The notes: generated by a model not told the origin, from the letters alone. A stretch of DNA of 64,000 nucleotides from Oscillospiraceae bacterium (GCA_015065885.1 SVPJ01000001.1:1-64000), one strand, 5' to 3'; counted from the first letter of the stretch, positions 43,322 through 54,695 are shown. A program made the numbers and translations.

Positions 43322-44914
43322 ATGAAATTCCTGCGTTCAGTAACCGTTTGCTTGCTTTTGGCGGCTGTTTTGCTCAGCGGTTGCTACGCCCACAAACCGT
43401 CGGTCATGCCACCCGAAACGGCGGATATTACACCCATAAAGGAAGGCATTTCCCTTTACGGTGACGTTGTGGAAACCGATCTGCACAATGACATATTACA
43501 AGTCGTACAGTGGCAAAGCGGATTAGATACCGCGAGCGGGGATATATTTTTGTACGACCGTTCCGCGGGTACCGTCTGCGGTCAACTGACCCTCCCTGCC
43601 GATGCGTGGGCGACGGGTTGCTTGGACGGCGGAATGTACACCGTGTCGCTTACAAGCGGCACCGTCACGCTGTACAACACCGCCTGCAAACCGCGCTTTT
43701 CGTGGAAACTGGACACCGCCTTTGCGTTTGCCGAGGTGAGTACGAACGGCGAATGGTTGCTGTACGGTGACGGCAAGACCGCCACCGTGCGTCTGCGCCG
43801 TCTAAAAACGGGAGAAGAAAAAGAACTTCTCTCCTTTTCGGGACACGTGGCATCGGTGGGACGGCGGGACGGCGCGTTTTATCTATGCTGCAATACCGAG
43901 GAATTGTTGCGTATCGACCCCTCAAAAGAGTATGCTGAAGCGTTGGTGGTGGACAACGCCCTGCATCGTTTCACCCCCTACTACTGCGTTGGCAAGGCCG
44001 AGGACGGCTGGCACGCCGTTTCGGCGGATCAACCCGAAAAAGCCTTGAACCTCCCCTCTGCCGCCACAGGTGAAGAGTTGATTGCGGCAGGCGAAAGCGG
44101 TTGGTTTACCACGGAAGGTAACACGGTACGGCTGTACCGCCCGTACGCCGACACGGCATGCGCTGCGGTGGACGGACGGCTGTTGCACGCGGCTTGTACC
44201 GACACGGGCGCACTGCTTGTCACCACCGACGGTGAGACCCTCACCGTCAGCCGCTTCACCCCGCACGACGGGGCGGTACCGCCCGACACCTCCACCCGCA
44301 CAGGTACACGGTTTTTGCTCGAAAACGTGCCCGTCATCCCGCAAAACCCCACCTACCCCACGGGGTGCGAGTCGGTCAGTGCCGTGATGGCGTTGCAGTA
44401 CGCGGGCGAAGATATCACGGTAGATGAATTCATTGACGGCTATCTCCCGCAAGCGGACAGTACACTGATCAAAAAGGACGGGCGTTATTACGGGCCTGAC
44501 CCCTATGAAGTCTTCGTGGGCGACCCACGCACGAAATCGTCCTACGGTTGTATGTCCCCCGTTATCAAGCGGGCGATCGACACCCATTTCGGCACCGATA
44601 CCCGCACCGTGAACACGGGCGGCAAATCACTCGAAGCGTTGTGTGAACAGTACGTAACCGAAGGAATTCCCGTACTTACGTGGGTGACCATCGCCATGCG
44701 CGAGGTGGAATATCACACGTCATGGTATCTGCCAAACGGCGAACGTTTCACCTGGCCGGGTAACGAACACTGTATGGTGCTCGTCGGCTACGATGCCGAA
44801 AAATACTATTTCAACGACCCGTATCTTGGTCTGCGGGTCGCCTACGACCGCACGCTTGCGGAAGACCGTTATTCCGCCATGGGTTGTCAATCATTGGTTA
44901 TTTTACATACATAA
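43322..44914 (+). CDS. Lipoprotein with C-terminal C39-like cysteine peptidase domain
   Basis: Lipobox LLSGCYA; LENVPVIPQNPTYPTGCESVSAVMALQYAGEDITVDEF; GNEHCMVLVGYDAEKYYFNDPY. Confidence 0.85.
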   Translation: MKFLRSVTVCLLLAAVLLSGCYAHKPSVMPPETADITPIKEGISLYGDVVETDLHNDILQVVQWQSGLDTASGDIFLYDRSAGTVCGQLTLPADAWATGCLDGGMYTVSLTSGTVTLYNTACKPRFSWKLDTAFAFAEVSTNGEWLLYGDGKTATVRLRRLKTGEEKELLSFSGHVASVGRRDGAFYLCCNTEELLRIDPSKEYAEALVVDNALHRFTPYYCVGKAEDGWHAVSADQPEKALNLPSAATGEELIAAGESGWFTTEGNTVRLYRPYADTACAAVDGRLLHAACTDTGALLVTTDGETLTVSRFTPHDGAVPPDTSTRTGTRFLLENVPVIPQNPTYPTGCESVSAVMALQYAGEDITVDEFIDGYLPQADSTLIKKDGRYYGPDPYEVFVGDPRTKSSYGCMSPVIKRAIDTHFGTDTRTVNTGGKSLEALCEQYVTEGIPVLTWVTIAMREVEYHTSWYLPNGERFTWPGNEHCMVLVGYDAEKYYFNDPYLGLRVAYDRTLAEDRYSAMGCQSLVILHT

Positions 44915-44927
44915 GGAGGTACATACT

Positions 44928-45605
44928 ATGAACAAAACCAACCGTATACTGTGGGGCATTGTGCTGATCGCGGCCGGTGTCGTCGTGGCATTGAACGTTA
45001 TCGGCGTTGCCGATATCGACCTGTTCTTCGACGGATGGTGGACGCTGTTTATCATCATCCCCTGCGCCGTCGGTCTGTTTACCGAACGGAGCAAAACAGG
45101 CAATCTCACGGGACTGGCACTCGGCGTGTTATTGCTGCTGTGCTGTCAGAACGTACTGTCGTTCTCCATGCTGTGGAAACTGTTGATCCCCCTCTTCCTC
45201 GTGGTCGCAGGTGTAAAATTGCTGTTCGGCTCGCTGTTCCGCAATCAAGGGGTTGTCCTTTACAACCGTATGCGGCAGGAGGGACACGTTTTTAAAGACG
45301 GCACCGCCGTGTTTTCCGGCTGTGAGATGAAGGTGTCGGGTGAAGAGTTCGTCGGCGGCGAATTGAACGCCGTCTTCGGCGGGCTGGATTGCGACCTGCG
45401 TGAAGCCATCATTCCGCAGGACTGCGCCATTCGTGCCACCGCCGTCTTCGGCGGGATCGACCTGCGTCTCCCGCCGAACGTGAACGTCAAGGTGTCCTCT
45501 ACTTCGATCTTCGGCGGTGTGGACAACGTGGTGAAGAACACCGACGGCGCGGTTACCGTGTACGTCACCGCCACCTGTCTGTTTGGAGGGATCGATATCC
45601 AATGA
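44928..45605 (+). CDS. LiaF-like membrane protein (transmembrane N-terminus, LiaF C-terminal-like domain)
   Basis: NRILWGIVLIAAGVVVALNVIGV; FSGCEMKVSGEEFVGGELNAVFGGLDCDLREAIIPQDCAIRATAVFGGIDLRLP. Confidence 0.82.
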   Translation: MNKTNRILWGIVLIAAGVVVALNVIGVADIDLFFDGWWTLFIIIPCAVGLFTERSKTGNLTGLALGVLLLLCCQNVLSFSMLWKLLIPLFLVVAGVKLLFGSLFRNQGVVLYNRMRQEGHVFKDGTAVFSGCEMKVSGEEFVGGELNAVFGGLDCDLREAIIPQDCAIRATAVFGGIDLRLPPNVNVKVSSTSIFGGVDNVVKNTDGAVTVYVTATCLFGGIDIQ

Positions 45606-46393
45606 CGACGTTTCAACGTGTTATAAAATATCTGGCGATCGCGCTGGCCGTCGCCCTGATCATCGGTATCGTCAGCGGCGTTCTCGGACTGCTCGGTCTG
45701 TTCGGCGCACTCGGTGACCGCACCGACGGTGAAATGCAGATCTACGACGTATCCGACGCGATACGTGAATTGGAACTGGAGATACACGCCGCGCACGTCA
45801 CCATACGGCAAGGTGACACCGCACGGGTGGAGAGCAACCTTAAAGACCTCACGGTGAAGGAGAAAAACGGACGGCTCATCGTTCGCCAACCGCGTCGCTT
45901 GTTCACACGGGAACACGGCGCGGTGATCCTCACCCTCCCCGCCACGGTGGTGCCGAACGAAGCGGACATCACCGCGGGCGCGGGCAACGTAACGGTAGAG
46001 GCTCTCACCGTGCGCGACCTGTCACTGGTACTCGGTGCAGGTGAATCTACGCTTTGCAACCTCACCGTTTCGGACGAGGCGGAGATTGCCGGCGGTGCGG
46101 GCACGCTGACGGTGCAAGACAGCACCCTGCACGGACTGGAACTGTCGATGGGGGTTGGCAAACTCAATATGCAAGCCACCCTCACGGGCGAAAGTGAGAT
46201 CGCCTGCGGCGTGGGCGAAGTCAATCTCACCCTCACGGGCGGGCGCGAAACCTACCGTGTGGAAGTGACAAAAGGGCTCGGTAACGCCACCGCGGACGGT
46301 AACGCCGTGAAGGGCGAAACGGTCATCGGGAGCGGTGTAAACACCGTCGAGATCAGCGGCGGTGTCGGCGCCCTCACGGTGGATTTTGAGTAA
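45602..46393 (+). CDS. DUF4097 family beta-strand repeat protein (membrane anchored)
   Basis: N-terminal TM; repeats VTVEALTVRDLSLVLGAGESTLCNLTVSDEAEIAGGAGTLTVQDS; ATGA overlap with upstream gene. Confidence 0.78.
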   Translation: MTTFQRVIKYLAIALAVALIIGIVSGVLGLLGLFGALGDRTDGEMQIYDVSDAIRELELEIHAAHVTIRQGDTARVESNLKDLTVKEKNGRLIVRQPRRLFTREHGAVILTLPATVVPNEADITAGAGNVTVEALTVRDLSLVLGAGESTLCNLTVSDEAEIAGGAGTLTVQDSTLHGLELSMGVGKLNMQATLTGESEIACGVGEVNLTLTGGRETYRVEVTKGLGNATADGNAVKGETVIGSGVNTVEISGGVGALTVDFE

Positions 46394-46395
46394 CA

Positions 46396-46428
46396 AACAA
46401 CGGCAAGCGAAATTCGCTTGCCGTTGTT
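46396..46428. terminator. Bidirectional terminator
   Basis: aacaacggcaagcgaa-a-ttcgcttgccgttgtt between convergent genes. Confidence 0.88.
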
Positions 46429-46438
46429 GCATTCCCTC

Positions 46439-47311
46439 TCACAGCAACGCCACGAAAATGCCCGCCAACACGAGCAGGGTACACAAGAGTTTATACACGA
46501 TGTGCTTTTCGTGAAACACCAGCCACCCCGTCAGCACCGTAACCAGCACCGACGATTGCTTCACTACTGTCATCAGCGTCACCTCACTGTAGGGGTTGGC
46601 GTTCGCCTCGAACAGCATACGATCGCCCACGATCAGCGAAAGGCTCATCAGCGGCACCCAATAGTTGGCGGCAAGGGCGCGCCACGCCACCCGCTCGCGG
46701 CGGCAGAGCAACACCGCACCGTAGATGGCCGTCATAAACAGCATAAACCAAAACTGCAACTGTGCCGAGGTCATATACTGCATCAGCACTTTATCCATCG
46801 TGCCCGATACGGCGTTCAAAAAGCAATTCATCAACGCCGCGACAAGCACCGTGAGAGTCAACTCCCCGCCTTCGCCGCCGCGTTTCAAATTCACAAGCAG
46901 TAATCCGGTCACCACGAGCAACATACCGACCGCTTTCGCCCACGTAAAACTCTCCCCCAGCACGAACACGCCGAGCAGGGTGGAAAACACCATACGCGAA
47001 AGGTCCATAATGCCGTATAAACTCACCGAAATGTGTTTGAGCGCCGCAAAGGCGCACAGCCACGCTCCGCACACCACCGCCGCTTTGATAAAGGCAAACA
47101 CGATAAAATGCGGTGCGAGCGCAAATGCCTCGATACACGTCGGCAGGGTGAACACCCACCCGATGAGGGTGTAAAAGAACAAGATCTCGGTCGAGCGGCT
47201 CTTCTGAAGAGCCGCTTTTTTCATACCTTCACGCGTACCTTTTAAAAGTCCGTACGCCAGCACCATCCATATCCATATCGTTTGCACGTCATCGCCCCGT
47301 TTCTTCGACAT
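46439..47311 (-). CDS. EamA/DMT superfamily transporter
   Basis: Ten predicted hydrophobic segments; HISVSLYGIMDLSRMVFSTLLGVFVLGESFTWAKAVGMLLVVTGLLLVN. Confidence 0.85.
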   Translation of the reverse strand: MSKKRGDDVQTIWIWMVLAYGLLKGTREGMKKAALQKSRSTEILFFYTLIGWVFTLPTCIEAFALAPHFIVFAFIKAAVVCGAWLCAFAALKHISVSLYGIMDLSRMVFSTLLGVFVLGESFTWAKAVGMLLVVTGLLLVNLKRGGEGGELTLTVLVAALMNCFLNAVSGTMDKVLMQYMTSAQLQFWFMLFMTAIYGAVLLCRRERVAWRALAANYWVPLMSLSLIVGDRMLFEANANPYSEVTLMTVVKQSSVLVTVLTGWLVFHEKHIVYKLLCTLLVLAGIFVALL

Positions 47312-47363
47312 AGTATACGGTATCTTTCGGTAAAATGCAAGACAAAATAATACGGACGAGCAG

Positions 47364-47392
47364 TTGACATTTTAAGGGATATATAGTATAAT
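47364..47392 (+). promoter_or_regulatory. SigA promoter of uvrBA, TTGACA-17-TATAAT
   Basis: -35 47364-47369, -10 47387-47392. Confidence 0.9.
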
Positions 47393-47396
47393 TTAA

Positions 47397-47410
47397 AGAA
47401 CATCTGTTCT
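47397..47410. promoter_or_regulatory. LexA/DinR SOS box AGAACATCTGTTCT
   Basis: Matches GAAC-N4-GTTC core of Gram-positive LexA boxes; directly downstream of the -10 of uvrB. Confidence 0.85.
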
Positions 47411-47432
47411 AATTGGTGAAAGGAGTGAGAAC

Positions 47433-49400
47433 GTGGCGGATCAATTCAAACTGGTATCGAACTACGCCCCGACGGGGGATCAACCCGAAGCGATCGAACA
47501 GTTGGTGCAGAGCATCGAAGCGGGTCACCGCGAGCAGACGTTGCTCGGTGTTACCGGTTCGGGTAAGACCTTCACGATGGCAAACGTCATCGCCCGTGTC
47601 AACCGTCCGACCCTCGTTCTCGCTCACAATAAAACGCTGGCCGCACAGCTGTGTAGTGAATTTAAAGAATTCTTCCCCGAAAATGCGGTGGAATATTTCG
47701 TATCCTACTACGACTACTATCAGCCCGAGGCGTATATCCCCTCGACCGATACGTATATTGAAAAAGATTCCGCTATCAACGACGAGATCGACCGTCTGCG
47801 CCACTCCGCCACCTCGGCATTATCCGAGCGGCGGGACGTCATCATTGTCGCGAGCGTTTCGTGTATCTACTCACTCGGTGACCCTGCGGACTATCGGCAG
47901 ATGGTGCTGTCACTGCGCCCCTCGATGACGATGGAGCGGGACGAGCTGATCGCCCGTTTGGTGGAACAGCAGTACGAGCGCAACGACATCAATTTCATTC
48001 GCGGCAAATTCCGCGTGCGGGGCGACGTGGTGGAACTCTACCCTTCGGGTGCGGAGCAAAGCGTCATCCGCGTGGAGTTCTTCGGCGATGAGATCGACCG
48101 CCTTTCGGAAGTGCATCCGCTGACTGGCGAGTGTATACGCACCCTATCCCACGCGGCGATCTATCCCGCCTCCCACTACATCGTACCGCCCGACAAAATG
48201 GAAGACGCACTAAAAAATATCGAAGATGAATTGGAGACACGGGTGGCACAGTTCACCGCCGAAGGCAAACTGCTCGAAGCAGAACGCATTTTGCAACGCA
48301 CGCGGTACGACCTGGAAATGCTGCGCGAGATCGGCATCTGCAAGGGCGTGGAAAACTACTCCCGCGTGCTGTCGGGCCGTCCCGCAGGCTCCACGCCGTA
48401 TACGTTGCTCGACTACTTCCCCGAAGATTTTCTCTTGTTCGTGGACGAATCCCACGTGACCTTGCCGCAGGTACGCGGTATGTTCGGCGGTGACCGCGCC
48501 CGCAAGGAAAATTTGGTGGAATTCGGCTTCCGCCTGCCCAGCGCGTTCGACAACCGCCCGTTGAATTTTGACGAGTTTTACGACCACGTGCATCAGGCGG
48601 TGTTCGTCTCTGCCACCCCCGGTGAGTTCGAGCGGGAACACAGCGCGGTGCTGGCGGAGCAGGTGATCCGCCCCACGGGTCTTTTGGACCCCGCCGTGAG
48701 CGTGCGTCCCGTGGAGGGGCAGATCGACGATCTGCTGGATGCGATCCACGAACGGGTCGGGCGAAAAGAGCGCACCCTTGTGACCACCCTCACCAAAAAG
48801 ATGGCAGAAGACCTGTCCGCGTTCCTCGAAAACGCGGGTGTCAAGGTGCGGTATATGCACCACGATATCGACACGATGGAACGTATGGAGATCATTCGCG
48901 ACCTGCGACTGGGCGAATTCGACGTACTGGTCGGCATCAATCTGTTGCGCGAGGGGTTGGATATCCCCGAAGTGTCGCTTGTCGCGATTTTGGATGCGGA
49001 CAAGGAAGGCTTTTTGCGTTCGGAGACCTCGCTGATCCAGACCATCGGCCGTGCCGCACGTAACGCGGGCGGTGAAGTGATCATGTACGCCGACAGCGTC
49101 ACCCCCTCGATGGAGCGTGCCCTGCGGGAGACCGAACGCCGCCGCTCCATTCAGCAGTCGTACAACGAGGCACACGGCATTATCCCGCAGACCATTCAAA
49201 AGGACGTGCGCGAGGTTTTGGATATCTCGGGCAAAGAAAAACGGGAGACCAAAGCCGCCTTCCGCCGCTTGAACGCCGCCGAACGCCGCCAGTTGATCGA
49301 CGAGTTGACCCGCGAGATGCGCGCCGCCGCCTCGCTGTTGGAATTCGAACGGGCGGCGGAACTGCGCGATAAGATCGAAGAATTGAAAAAGGTGAAATAA
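47433..49400 (+). CDS. uvrB: Excinuclease ABC subunit B (GTG start)
   Basis: [82 protein letters not shown]. Confidence 0.98.
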   Translation: MADQFKLVSNYAPTGDQPEAIEQLVQSIEAGHREQTLLGVTGSGKTFTMANVIARVNRPTLVLAHNKTLAAQLCSEFKEFFPENAVEYFVSYYDYYQPEAYIPSTDTYIEKDSAINDEIDRLRHSATSALSERRDVIIVASVSCIYSLGDPADYRQMVLSLRPSMTMERDELIARLVEQQYERNDINFIRGKFRVRGDVVELYPSGAEQSVIRVEFFGDEIDRLSEVHPLTGECIRTLSHAAIYPASHYIVPPDKMEDALKNIEDELETRVAQFTAEGKLLEAERILQRTRYDLEMLREIGICKGVENYSRVLSGRPAGSTPYTLLDYFPEDFLLFVDESHVTLPQVRGMFGGDRARKENLVEFGFRLPSAFDNRPLNFDEFYDHVHQAVFVSATPGEFEREHSAVLAEQVIRPTGLLDPAVSVRPVEGQIDDLLDAIHERVGRKERTLVTTLTKKMAEDLSAFLENAGVKVRYMHHDIDTMERMEIIRDLRLGEFDVLVGINLLREGLDIPEVSLVAILDADKEGFLRSETSLIQTIGRAARNAGGEVIMYADSVTPSMERALRETERRRSIQQSYNEAHGIIPQTIQKDVREVLDISGKEKRETKAAFRRLNAAERRQLIDELTREMRAAASLLEFERAAELRDKIEELKKVK

Positions 49401-52228
49401 TGAACGATAAACTCATCATCCGCGGTGCGCGGGTGCACAATCTTAAAAACATCGACCTCACCATCCCGCGGGATAAACTGGTGGTGTTCACGGGTCTGTC
49501 GGGGTCGGGCAAATCCTCGCTGGCGTTCGACACGATCTACGCCGAAGGGCAACGGCGGTACATCGAAAGCCTGTCGTCCTATGCCCGTATGTTCTTGGGA
49601 CAGATGGACAAACCCGACGTGGATTCCATCGACGGGCTGTCCCCCGCTATTTCCATCGACCAAAAGACCACCTCCAAGAACCCGCGTTCCACCGTGGGTA
49701 CGGTGACCGAAATTTACGATTATCTGCGTCTTTTGTACGCCCGCATCGGTATCCCCCACTGTCCCGTCTGCGGGCGGGAGATCCGTCAACAGACGGTGGA
49801 TCAGATCGTGGACCGCTTACTGGAACTGCCCGAAGGCACCCGCATTCAACTGCTCGCCCCCATCGCCCGCGGCAAGAAGGGCGAATACGCGAAGGAGTTT
49901 GAAGCGGCGCGCAAGGCGGGTTACGTACGCGCCCGCGTGGACGGTGAACTCAAAGAACTCGCCGACCTTACGAAACTCGAAAAAAACATCAAACACACCA
50001 TTGAGATCGTCGTAGACCGCTTGGTCATCCGCGCCGACCTTGCCCGCCGTCTCACCGATTCCATCGAGACCGCAACGGGACTTTCGGACGGTCTGCTCAC
50101 GGTGGACGTGGTGGGCGGCGAGGAACTCACCTTTTCGCTCAATTACGCCTGCCCCGAACACGGGATCAGCGTGGAAGAACTTAGCCCCCGTATGTTCTCC
50201 TTCAATAACCCGTTCGGCGCGTGCCCGCAGTGTACGGGTCTGGGTGTGAAACTCGCGATGGACGCCCGTTTGGTGGTGCGCGACAGCGCGCTCTCCATTC
50301 GCGAAGGCGCGATCCGCGCCAGCGGATGGGATTACCGCACGGGTGCGACCATCACACGGATGTATTACGACGGGCTGGCGAAGCATTACGGCTTTTCGCT
50401 GGACGTGCCGTTTTGCGAGTTGCCTGACGACGTGGTGGATATTTTGATGTACGGCAGCCGCGGTGAGCGCATCACCATGGTGCGCACGGGCGAATACGGC
50501 ACGGGCACCTATCACCACGAATTTGAAGGTATTCTGAATAACCTTGCCCGCCGCCATCACGAGACCAAGAGCAGTTGGATGCGGGAAGAACTGGAAACCT
50601 ATATGAGCCAATCCCCGTGCGGCGGCTGTCACGGCGGACGTTTGAAACCCGAAAGTCTGGCGGTCACGGTAGGCGGACGCAACATTATGGAGTTTTGCGA
50701 CCTTTCGGTAGAGGACGCCCTTGCCGCCTTGGATACCCTCACCCTCACCGAGCGGGAAGAGATGATCGCGCACCAGATCCTGAAGGAGATCCGCTCCCGT
50801 TTGGGCTTTTTGCAAAACGTGGGGCTGGAATACCTCACCCTTTCCCGTGCGGCGGGCACGCTGTCGGGCGGTGAGGCACAGCGTATTCGTCTTGCCACCC
50901 AGATCGGCTCCTCTTTGACGGGGGTGCTGTACGTGCTGGACGAGCCGAGCATCGGCCTGCATCAGCGGGACAACGAAAAACTCATTGCCACCCTGCGCCA
51001 TCTGCGCGACCTCGGCAATACGCTGATCGTGGTGGAACACGACGAGGACACCATGCGTGCCGCCGACTTTATTGTGGACATCGGCCCCGGTGCGGGCGTG
51101 CACGGCGGTGAGGTGGTGTTTGCAGGCACCCCCAAGCAGTTGATGGCGAGCCGCCGCTCGCTCACGGGCGAGTATTTGAGCGGCCGCCGCTCGATCCCCG
51201 TGCCGACGGTGCGACGAGAGGGCAACGGCAACCGACTCACCGTGCGCGGCGCTGCGGAAAACAATTTGAAAAACGTGGACGTCTCTTTTAAACTGGGGGC
51301 GCTCAACCTCGTGACGGGGGTCTCGGGTTCGGGCAAATCCTCACTGGTAAACGAAATATTGTATAAAGCACTCGCGGGAAAACTCAACCGCGCGCACACC
51401 TTCCCCGGCAAACACCGCGCGATCGAAGGGGTGGAGCACCTCGACAAGGTGATTGCCATCGACCAAGCCCCCATTGGGCGCACCCCGCGTTCCAATCCCG
51501 CGACCTACACGGGGGTGTTCAACGACATCCGTGAGTTGTTCGCCACCACGCCCGACGCGAAAGCGCGCGGCTACGGTGCGGGACGTTTCTCCTTCAACGT
51601 GAAGGGCGGACGGTGCGAAGCGTGCGAGGGCGACGGTATCGTGAAGATCGAAATGCACTTTTTGCCCGACATTTACGTACCGTGCGACGTGTGCAAAGGC
51701 AAGCGCTACAACCGCGAAACGCTGGAAGTGTTGTATAAGGGCAAGAGCATCTTTGACGTATTGGACATGACGGTGGAGGAAGCGTGTGAATTCTTTGCCC
51801 CCCTGCCGAAGATCGCCCGCAAGTTGCAGACCTTGTACGACGTGGGGCTCGGGTACGTGAAACTTGGCCAGCCCGCCACCACCCTTTCGGGCGGTGAGGC
51901 ACAACGGGTGAAACTCGCCACCGAACTTGCCCGCCGCGCCACGGGGCGCACGGTGTATATTTTGGACGAGCCCACCACGGGTCTGCATACCGACGACGTG
52001 CGCCAGCTCATCGACGTGTTACAGCGGTTGGTGGAAGGCGGCAACACGGTACTCGTCATCGAACACAATCTGGACGTCATCAAGACCGCCGACCACATCG
52101 TGGACCTCGGTCCCGAGGGCGGCAATCGCGGCGGTGAGGTGATCGCCGTGGGGACGCCCGAAGAGGTGGCACAAAACGAAAGATCCCACACGGGGCGGTA
52201 TCTGCGCCCCCTGCTCAAAAAGGAGTGA
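49400..52228 (+). CDS. uvrA: Excinuclease ABC subunit A
   Basis: [63 protein letters not shown]. Confidence 0.98.
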   Translation: MNDKLIIRGARVHNLKNIDLTIPRDKLVVFTGLSGSGKSSLAFDTIYAEGQRRYIESLSSYARMFLGQMDKPDVDSIDGLSPAISIDQKTTSKNPRSTVGTVTEIYDYLRLLYARIGIPHCPVCGREIRQQTVDQIVDRLLELPEGTRIQLLAPIARGKKGEYAKEFEAARKAGYVRARVDGELKELADLTKLEKNIKHTIEIVVDRLVIRADLARRLTDSIETATGLSDGLLTVDVVGGEELTFSLNYACPEHGISVEELSPRMFSFNNPFGACPQCTGLGVKLAMDARLVVRDSALSIREGAIRASGWDYRTGATITRMYYDGLAKHYGFSLDVPFCELPDDVVDILMYGSRGERITMVRTGEYGTGTYHHEFEGILNNLARRHHETKSSWMREELETYMSQSPCGGCHGGRLKPESLAVTVGGRNIMEFCDLSVEDALAALDTLTLTEREEMIAHQILKEIRSRLGFLQNVGLEYLTLSRAAGTLSGGEAQRIRLATQIGSSLTGVLYVLDEPSIGLHQRDNEKLIATLRHLRDLGNTLIVVEHDEDTMRAADFIVDIGPGAGVHGGEVVFAGTPKQLMASRRSLTGEYLSGRRSIPVPTVRREGNGNRLTVRGAAENNLKNVDVSFKLGALNLVTGVSGSGKSSLVNEILYKALAGKLNRAHTFPGKHRAIEGVEHLDKVIAIDQAPIGRTPRSNPATYTGVFNDIRELFATTPDAKARGYGAGRFSFNVKGGRCEACEGDGIVKIEMHFLPDIYVPCDVCKGKRYNRETLEVLYKGKSIFDVLDMTVEEACEFFAPLPKIARKLQTLYDVGLGYVKLGQPATTLSGGEAQRVKLATELARRATGRTVYILDEPTTGLHTDDVRQLIDVLQRLVEGGNTVLVIEHNLDVIKTADHIVDLGPEGGNRGGEVIAVGTPEEVAQNERSHTGRYLRPLLKKE

Positions 52229-52232
52229 GCCT

Positions 52233-53132
52233 ATGTTGGACGTTATCATCATCGGCGGCGGTGTGGCGGGTATGACCGCCGCGATCTACGCCGCACGCGC
52301 CCGCTTGAATGCGGTGCTGTTTGAACGTGCTTTCCCCGGCGGGCAGGCACTGGAAACGCCTGAGATTGAAAACTATCCCGCCGTGCCGCACACCGACGGC
52401 ATCACCCTCTCGAACCTCATTGCCGAGCAGGCAAAAGACTTGGGGGCAGATATTCGCACGGCCGACGTGACCGCGTGGGAGCGGGTGGAGGGCGGCTTTG
52501 CGGTGCATACCGCCGCTGAGACCCTCACCACCCGCGCCTTACTGATCGCGACGGGTGCGACCCACCGTCCGCTCGGTGTAAAGGGAGAGGACTTGTATCG
52601 CGGCAAGGGCGTCAGTTACTGCGCCACCTGCGACGGACGGTTTTATAAAGACAAGACGGTTGCCGTGGTGGGCGGCGGCAACACGGCGGTGGAGGATGCG
52701 CTGTACCTTTCCCGCTTGTGCAAAGAGGTGTTCCTCATTCACCGCCGTAACACGTTGCGGGCGTCGCGTGCGTTGCAAGAGCAGGTCTTTGCCTCCCAAA
52801 ACATCACCCCCATTTGGAACACTACCGTGCAAGAGGTGCTGGGTGACGGTCGCGTAAACGGGCTTGCTCTGCTCACCGATGGCAAGGAAAGCACCTTGAC
52901 AGTAGACGGTGTGTTCGTCGCGGTCGGTGTGATACCGAACAAGGCGTTATTCCGCGAATTACCCCACGATGAACAAGGATTTTTGCTGGCAGACGAGGAC
53001 GGTGTGTCCCCTACCGACGGCATTTTCGTCGCGGGGGATATCCGCGCGAAGAATTGCCGCCAGCTCATCACCGCGGCGGGCGACGGTGCCGCCGCCATGT
53101 GCGCGGTCGAGCGATATTTGAACGAGAAATAA
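52233..53132 (+). CDS. trxB: Thioredoxin-disulfide reductase
   Basis: DVIIIGGGVAGMTAAIYAARARL; GKGVSYCATCDGRFYKDKTVAVVGGGNTAVEDAL; GIFVAGDIRAKNCRQLITAAGDGAAA. Confidence 0.95.
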   Translation: MLDVIIIGGGVAGMTAAIYAARARLNAVLFERAFPGGQALETPEIENYPAVPHTDGITLSNLIAEQAKDLGADIRTADVTAWERVEGGFAVHTAAETLTTRALLIATGATHRPLGVKGEDLYRGKGVSYCATCDGRFYKDKTVAVVGGGNTAVEDALYLSRLCKEVFLIHRRNTLRASRALQEQVFASQNITPIWNTTVQEVLGDGRVNGLALLTDGKESTLTVDGVFVAVGVIPNKALFRELPHDEQGFLLADEDGVSPTDGIFVAGDIRAKNCRQLITAAGDGAAAMCAVERYLNEK

Positions 53133-53140
53133 GACTCCGG

Positions 53141-53172
53141 CAAGGGCGTTTCCACAAGAGGAAACGCCCTTG
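53141..53172 (+). terminator. Terminator after trxB
   Basis: caagggcgtttcc-acaaga-ggaaacgcccttg. Confidence 0.88.
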
Positions 53173-53246
53173 TTAAATTTACAATTCTTTCATACAATAC
53201 CCGTAAAAGTGTAGTATGATAGTGCCGTTATGAAGGGTGTGAGAAT

Positions 53247-54092
53247 GTGTTCGGTTACGTGCGGGTGTTTCAGCCCGAATTGAAGGTGCGGGAATGGGAA
53301 GACTACCGTGGGGCGTATTGCTCGCTCTGCCGTGCGCTCGGCAAGCGATACGGTGTGGGTGCCCGTTTCCTGCTGAATTACGATTTCACCGTACTGGCAC
53401 TTTTCCACATGGCACTGGATTCCACACCCGCCGCCTTTTCGAAAGGGCGTTGCCCGTTCAACCCGCTCAAGAAGTGCCGCCGTTGCCACGGAGAAGAGGC
53501 GCTCACCTTCGCGGCGGATGCGGCGGTGTTGCTTTCTTACTACAAACTGAAGGACGACGTGGCGGACGGACGGTTTTTAAAACGCATCACCCGCCGCCCG
53601 CTCTTATGGTTGCTCACCCCGATGAAACGCCGCGCCGTGCGGTTGGCCCCCACCGTGGCGGAAAGCATGGCGGCGTATTACGACGCACAACAAGCGGCGG
53701 AACGGGAGGGTGGCTCGCTCGATGCGGCAGCACACCCGACCGCCACATTGATGGCGGCACTCACCGCGCGGGATACCGCCGCAGGGGAAGAGCGCGACGC
53801 ACGCGCCCGTTTCGGCTACTGCCTCGGGCGGTGGATCTACTTGGTGGATGCCGCCGACGATTGGGAGGACGACCGCAAAGAAGGCGGCTTCAACCCCTTC
53901 CCGCCCGATGAAAACGGTGAGAAACCACGCACCCGTATGCGGGAAGCGCTCAACTCCTCCCTTGCGGAGTGTCTCGCTGCGTATCATCTGCTCACCCGCT
54001 ATCAATTCGACGAAATTCTGCAAAATATACTACGTTACGGTATGCCCGCCGCCATCACGCGGGTGACCGCGCCGAACGGTGAAGAGAGGTAA
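53247..54092 (+). CDS. DUF5685-like helical protein with YCSLC and CxxC-type motifs and two DDxxD motifs
   Basis: MFGYVRVFQPELKVREWEDYRGAYCSLCRALGKRYG; LKDDVADGRF; LGRWIYLVDAADDWEDDRKEGGFNPF. Confidence 0.8.
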   Translation: MFGYVRVFQPELKVREWEDYRGAYCSLCRALGKRYGVGARFLLNYDFTVLALFHMALDSTPAAFSKGRCPFNPLKKCRRCHGEEALTFAADAAVLLSYYKLKDDVADGRFLKRITRRPLLWLLTPMKRRAVRLAPTVAESMAAYYDAQQAAEREGGSLDAAAHPTATLMAALTARDTAAGEERDARARFGYCLGRWIYLVDAADDWEDDRKEGGFNPFPPDENGEKPRTRMREALNSSLAECLAAYHLLTRYQFDEILQNILRYGMPAAITRVTAPNGEER

Positions 54093-54097
54093 ACGAT

Positions 54098-54685
54098 ATG
54101 AACGATCCGTATAAGGTACTGGGCATTTCGCCCGATGCGACCGACGACCAGGTGAAAGCCGCCTATCGCGAGATGGCACGCAAGTACCATCCCGACCAGT
54201 ACGGCGACAACCCGCTCTCGGATCTCGCGCAGGAAAAGATGCAGGAGATCAACGAAGCGTACGACACCATCGTGCGTATGCGCAAAGAGGGCGGCGGCAG
54301 CACCAACCACGCCAACCGCGGCGGACGGTACGCCGATATCCGTCGTATGGTGAGCGAAGGGCGCATCGAAGATGCCGACACGCTGTTAAACGGCATTCCC
54401 GCCGTCACCCGCGATGCGGAGTGGCATTTCTTAAAAGGCAGCGTGCTGTATAAGCGCGGCTGGCTGGAGGATGCCTTCCAGCATTTTTCCACCGCCTGCC
54501 GCATGGACCCGACCAACGCGGAATACCGCGCGGCATACAACCAGATGTCCCGCGGACGGCAAACGGGTACCTATACCACCACCCCCGTCGGCGGCGGTTG
54601 TACTGCATGCGACGTGTGCAACACCCTTATTTGCGCGGATTGCTGTTGCGAATGCATGGGCGGCGACCTCATTCACTGCTGTTAA
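54098..54685 (+). CDS. J-domain protein with Cys-rich C-terminus
   Basis: DPYKVLGISPDATDDQVKAAYREMARKYHPDQYGDN; C-terminal CTACDVCNTLICADCCCECMGGDLIHCC. Confidence 0.9.
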   Translation: MNDPYKVLGISPDATDDQVKAAYREMARKYHPDQYGDNPLSDLAQEKMQEINEAYDTIVRMRKEGGGSTNHANRGGRYADIRRMVSEGRIEDADTLLNGIPAVTRDAEWHFLKGSVLYKRGWLEDAFQHFSTACRMDPTNAEYRAAYNQMSRGRQTGTYTTTPVGGGCTACDVCNTLICADCCCECMGGDLIHCC

Positions 54686-54695
54686 GGTGAGCGAC

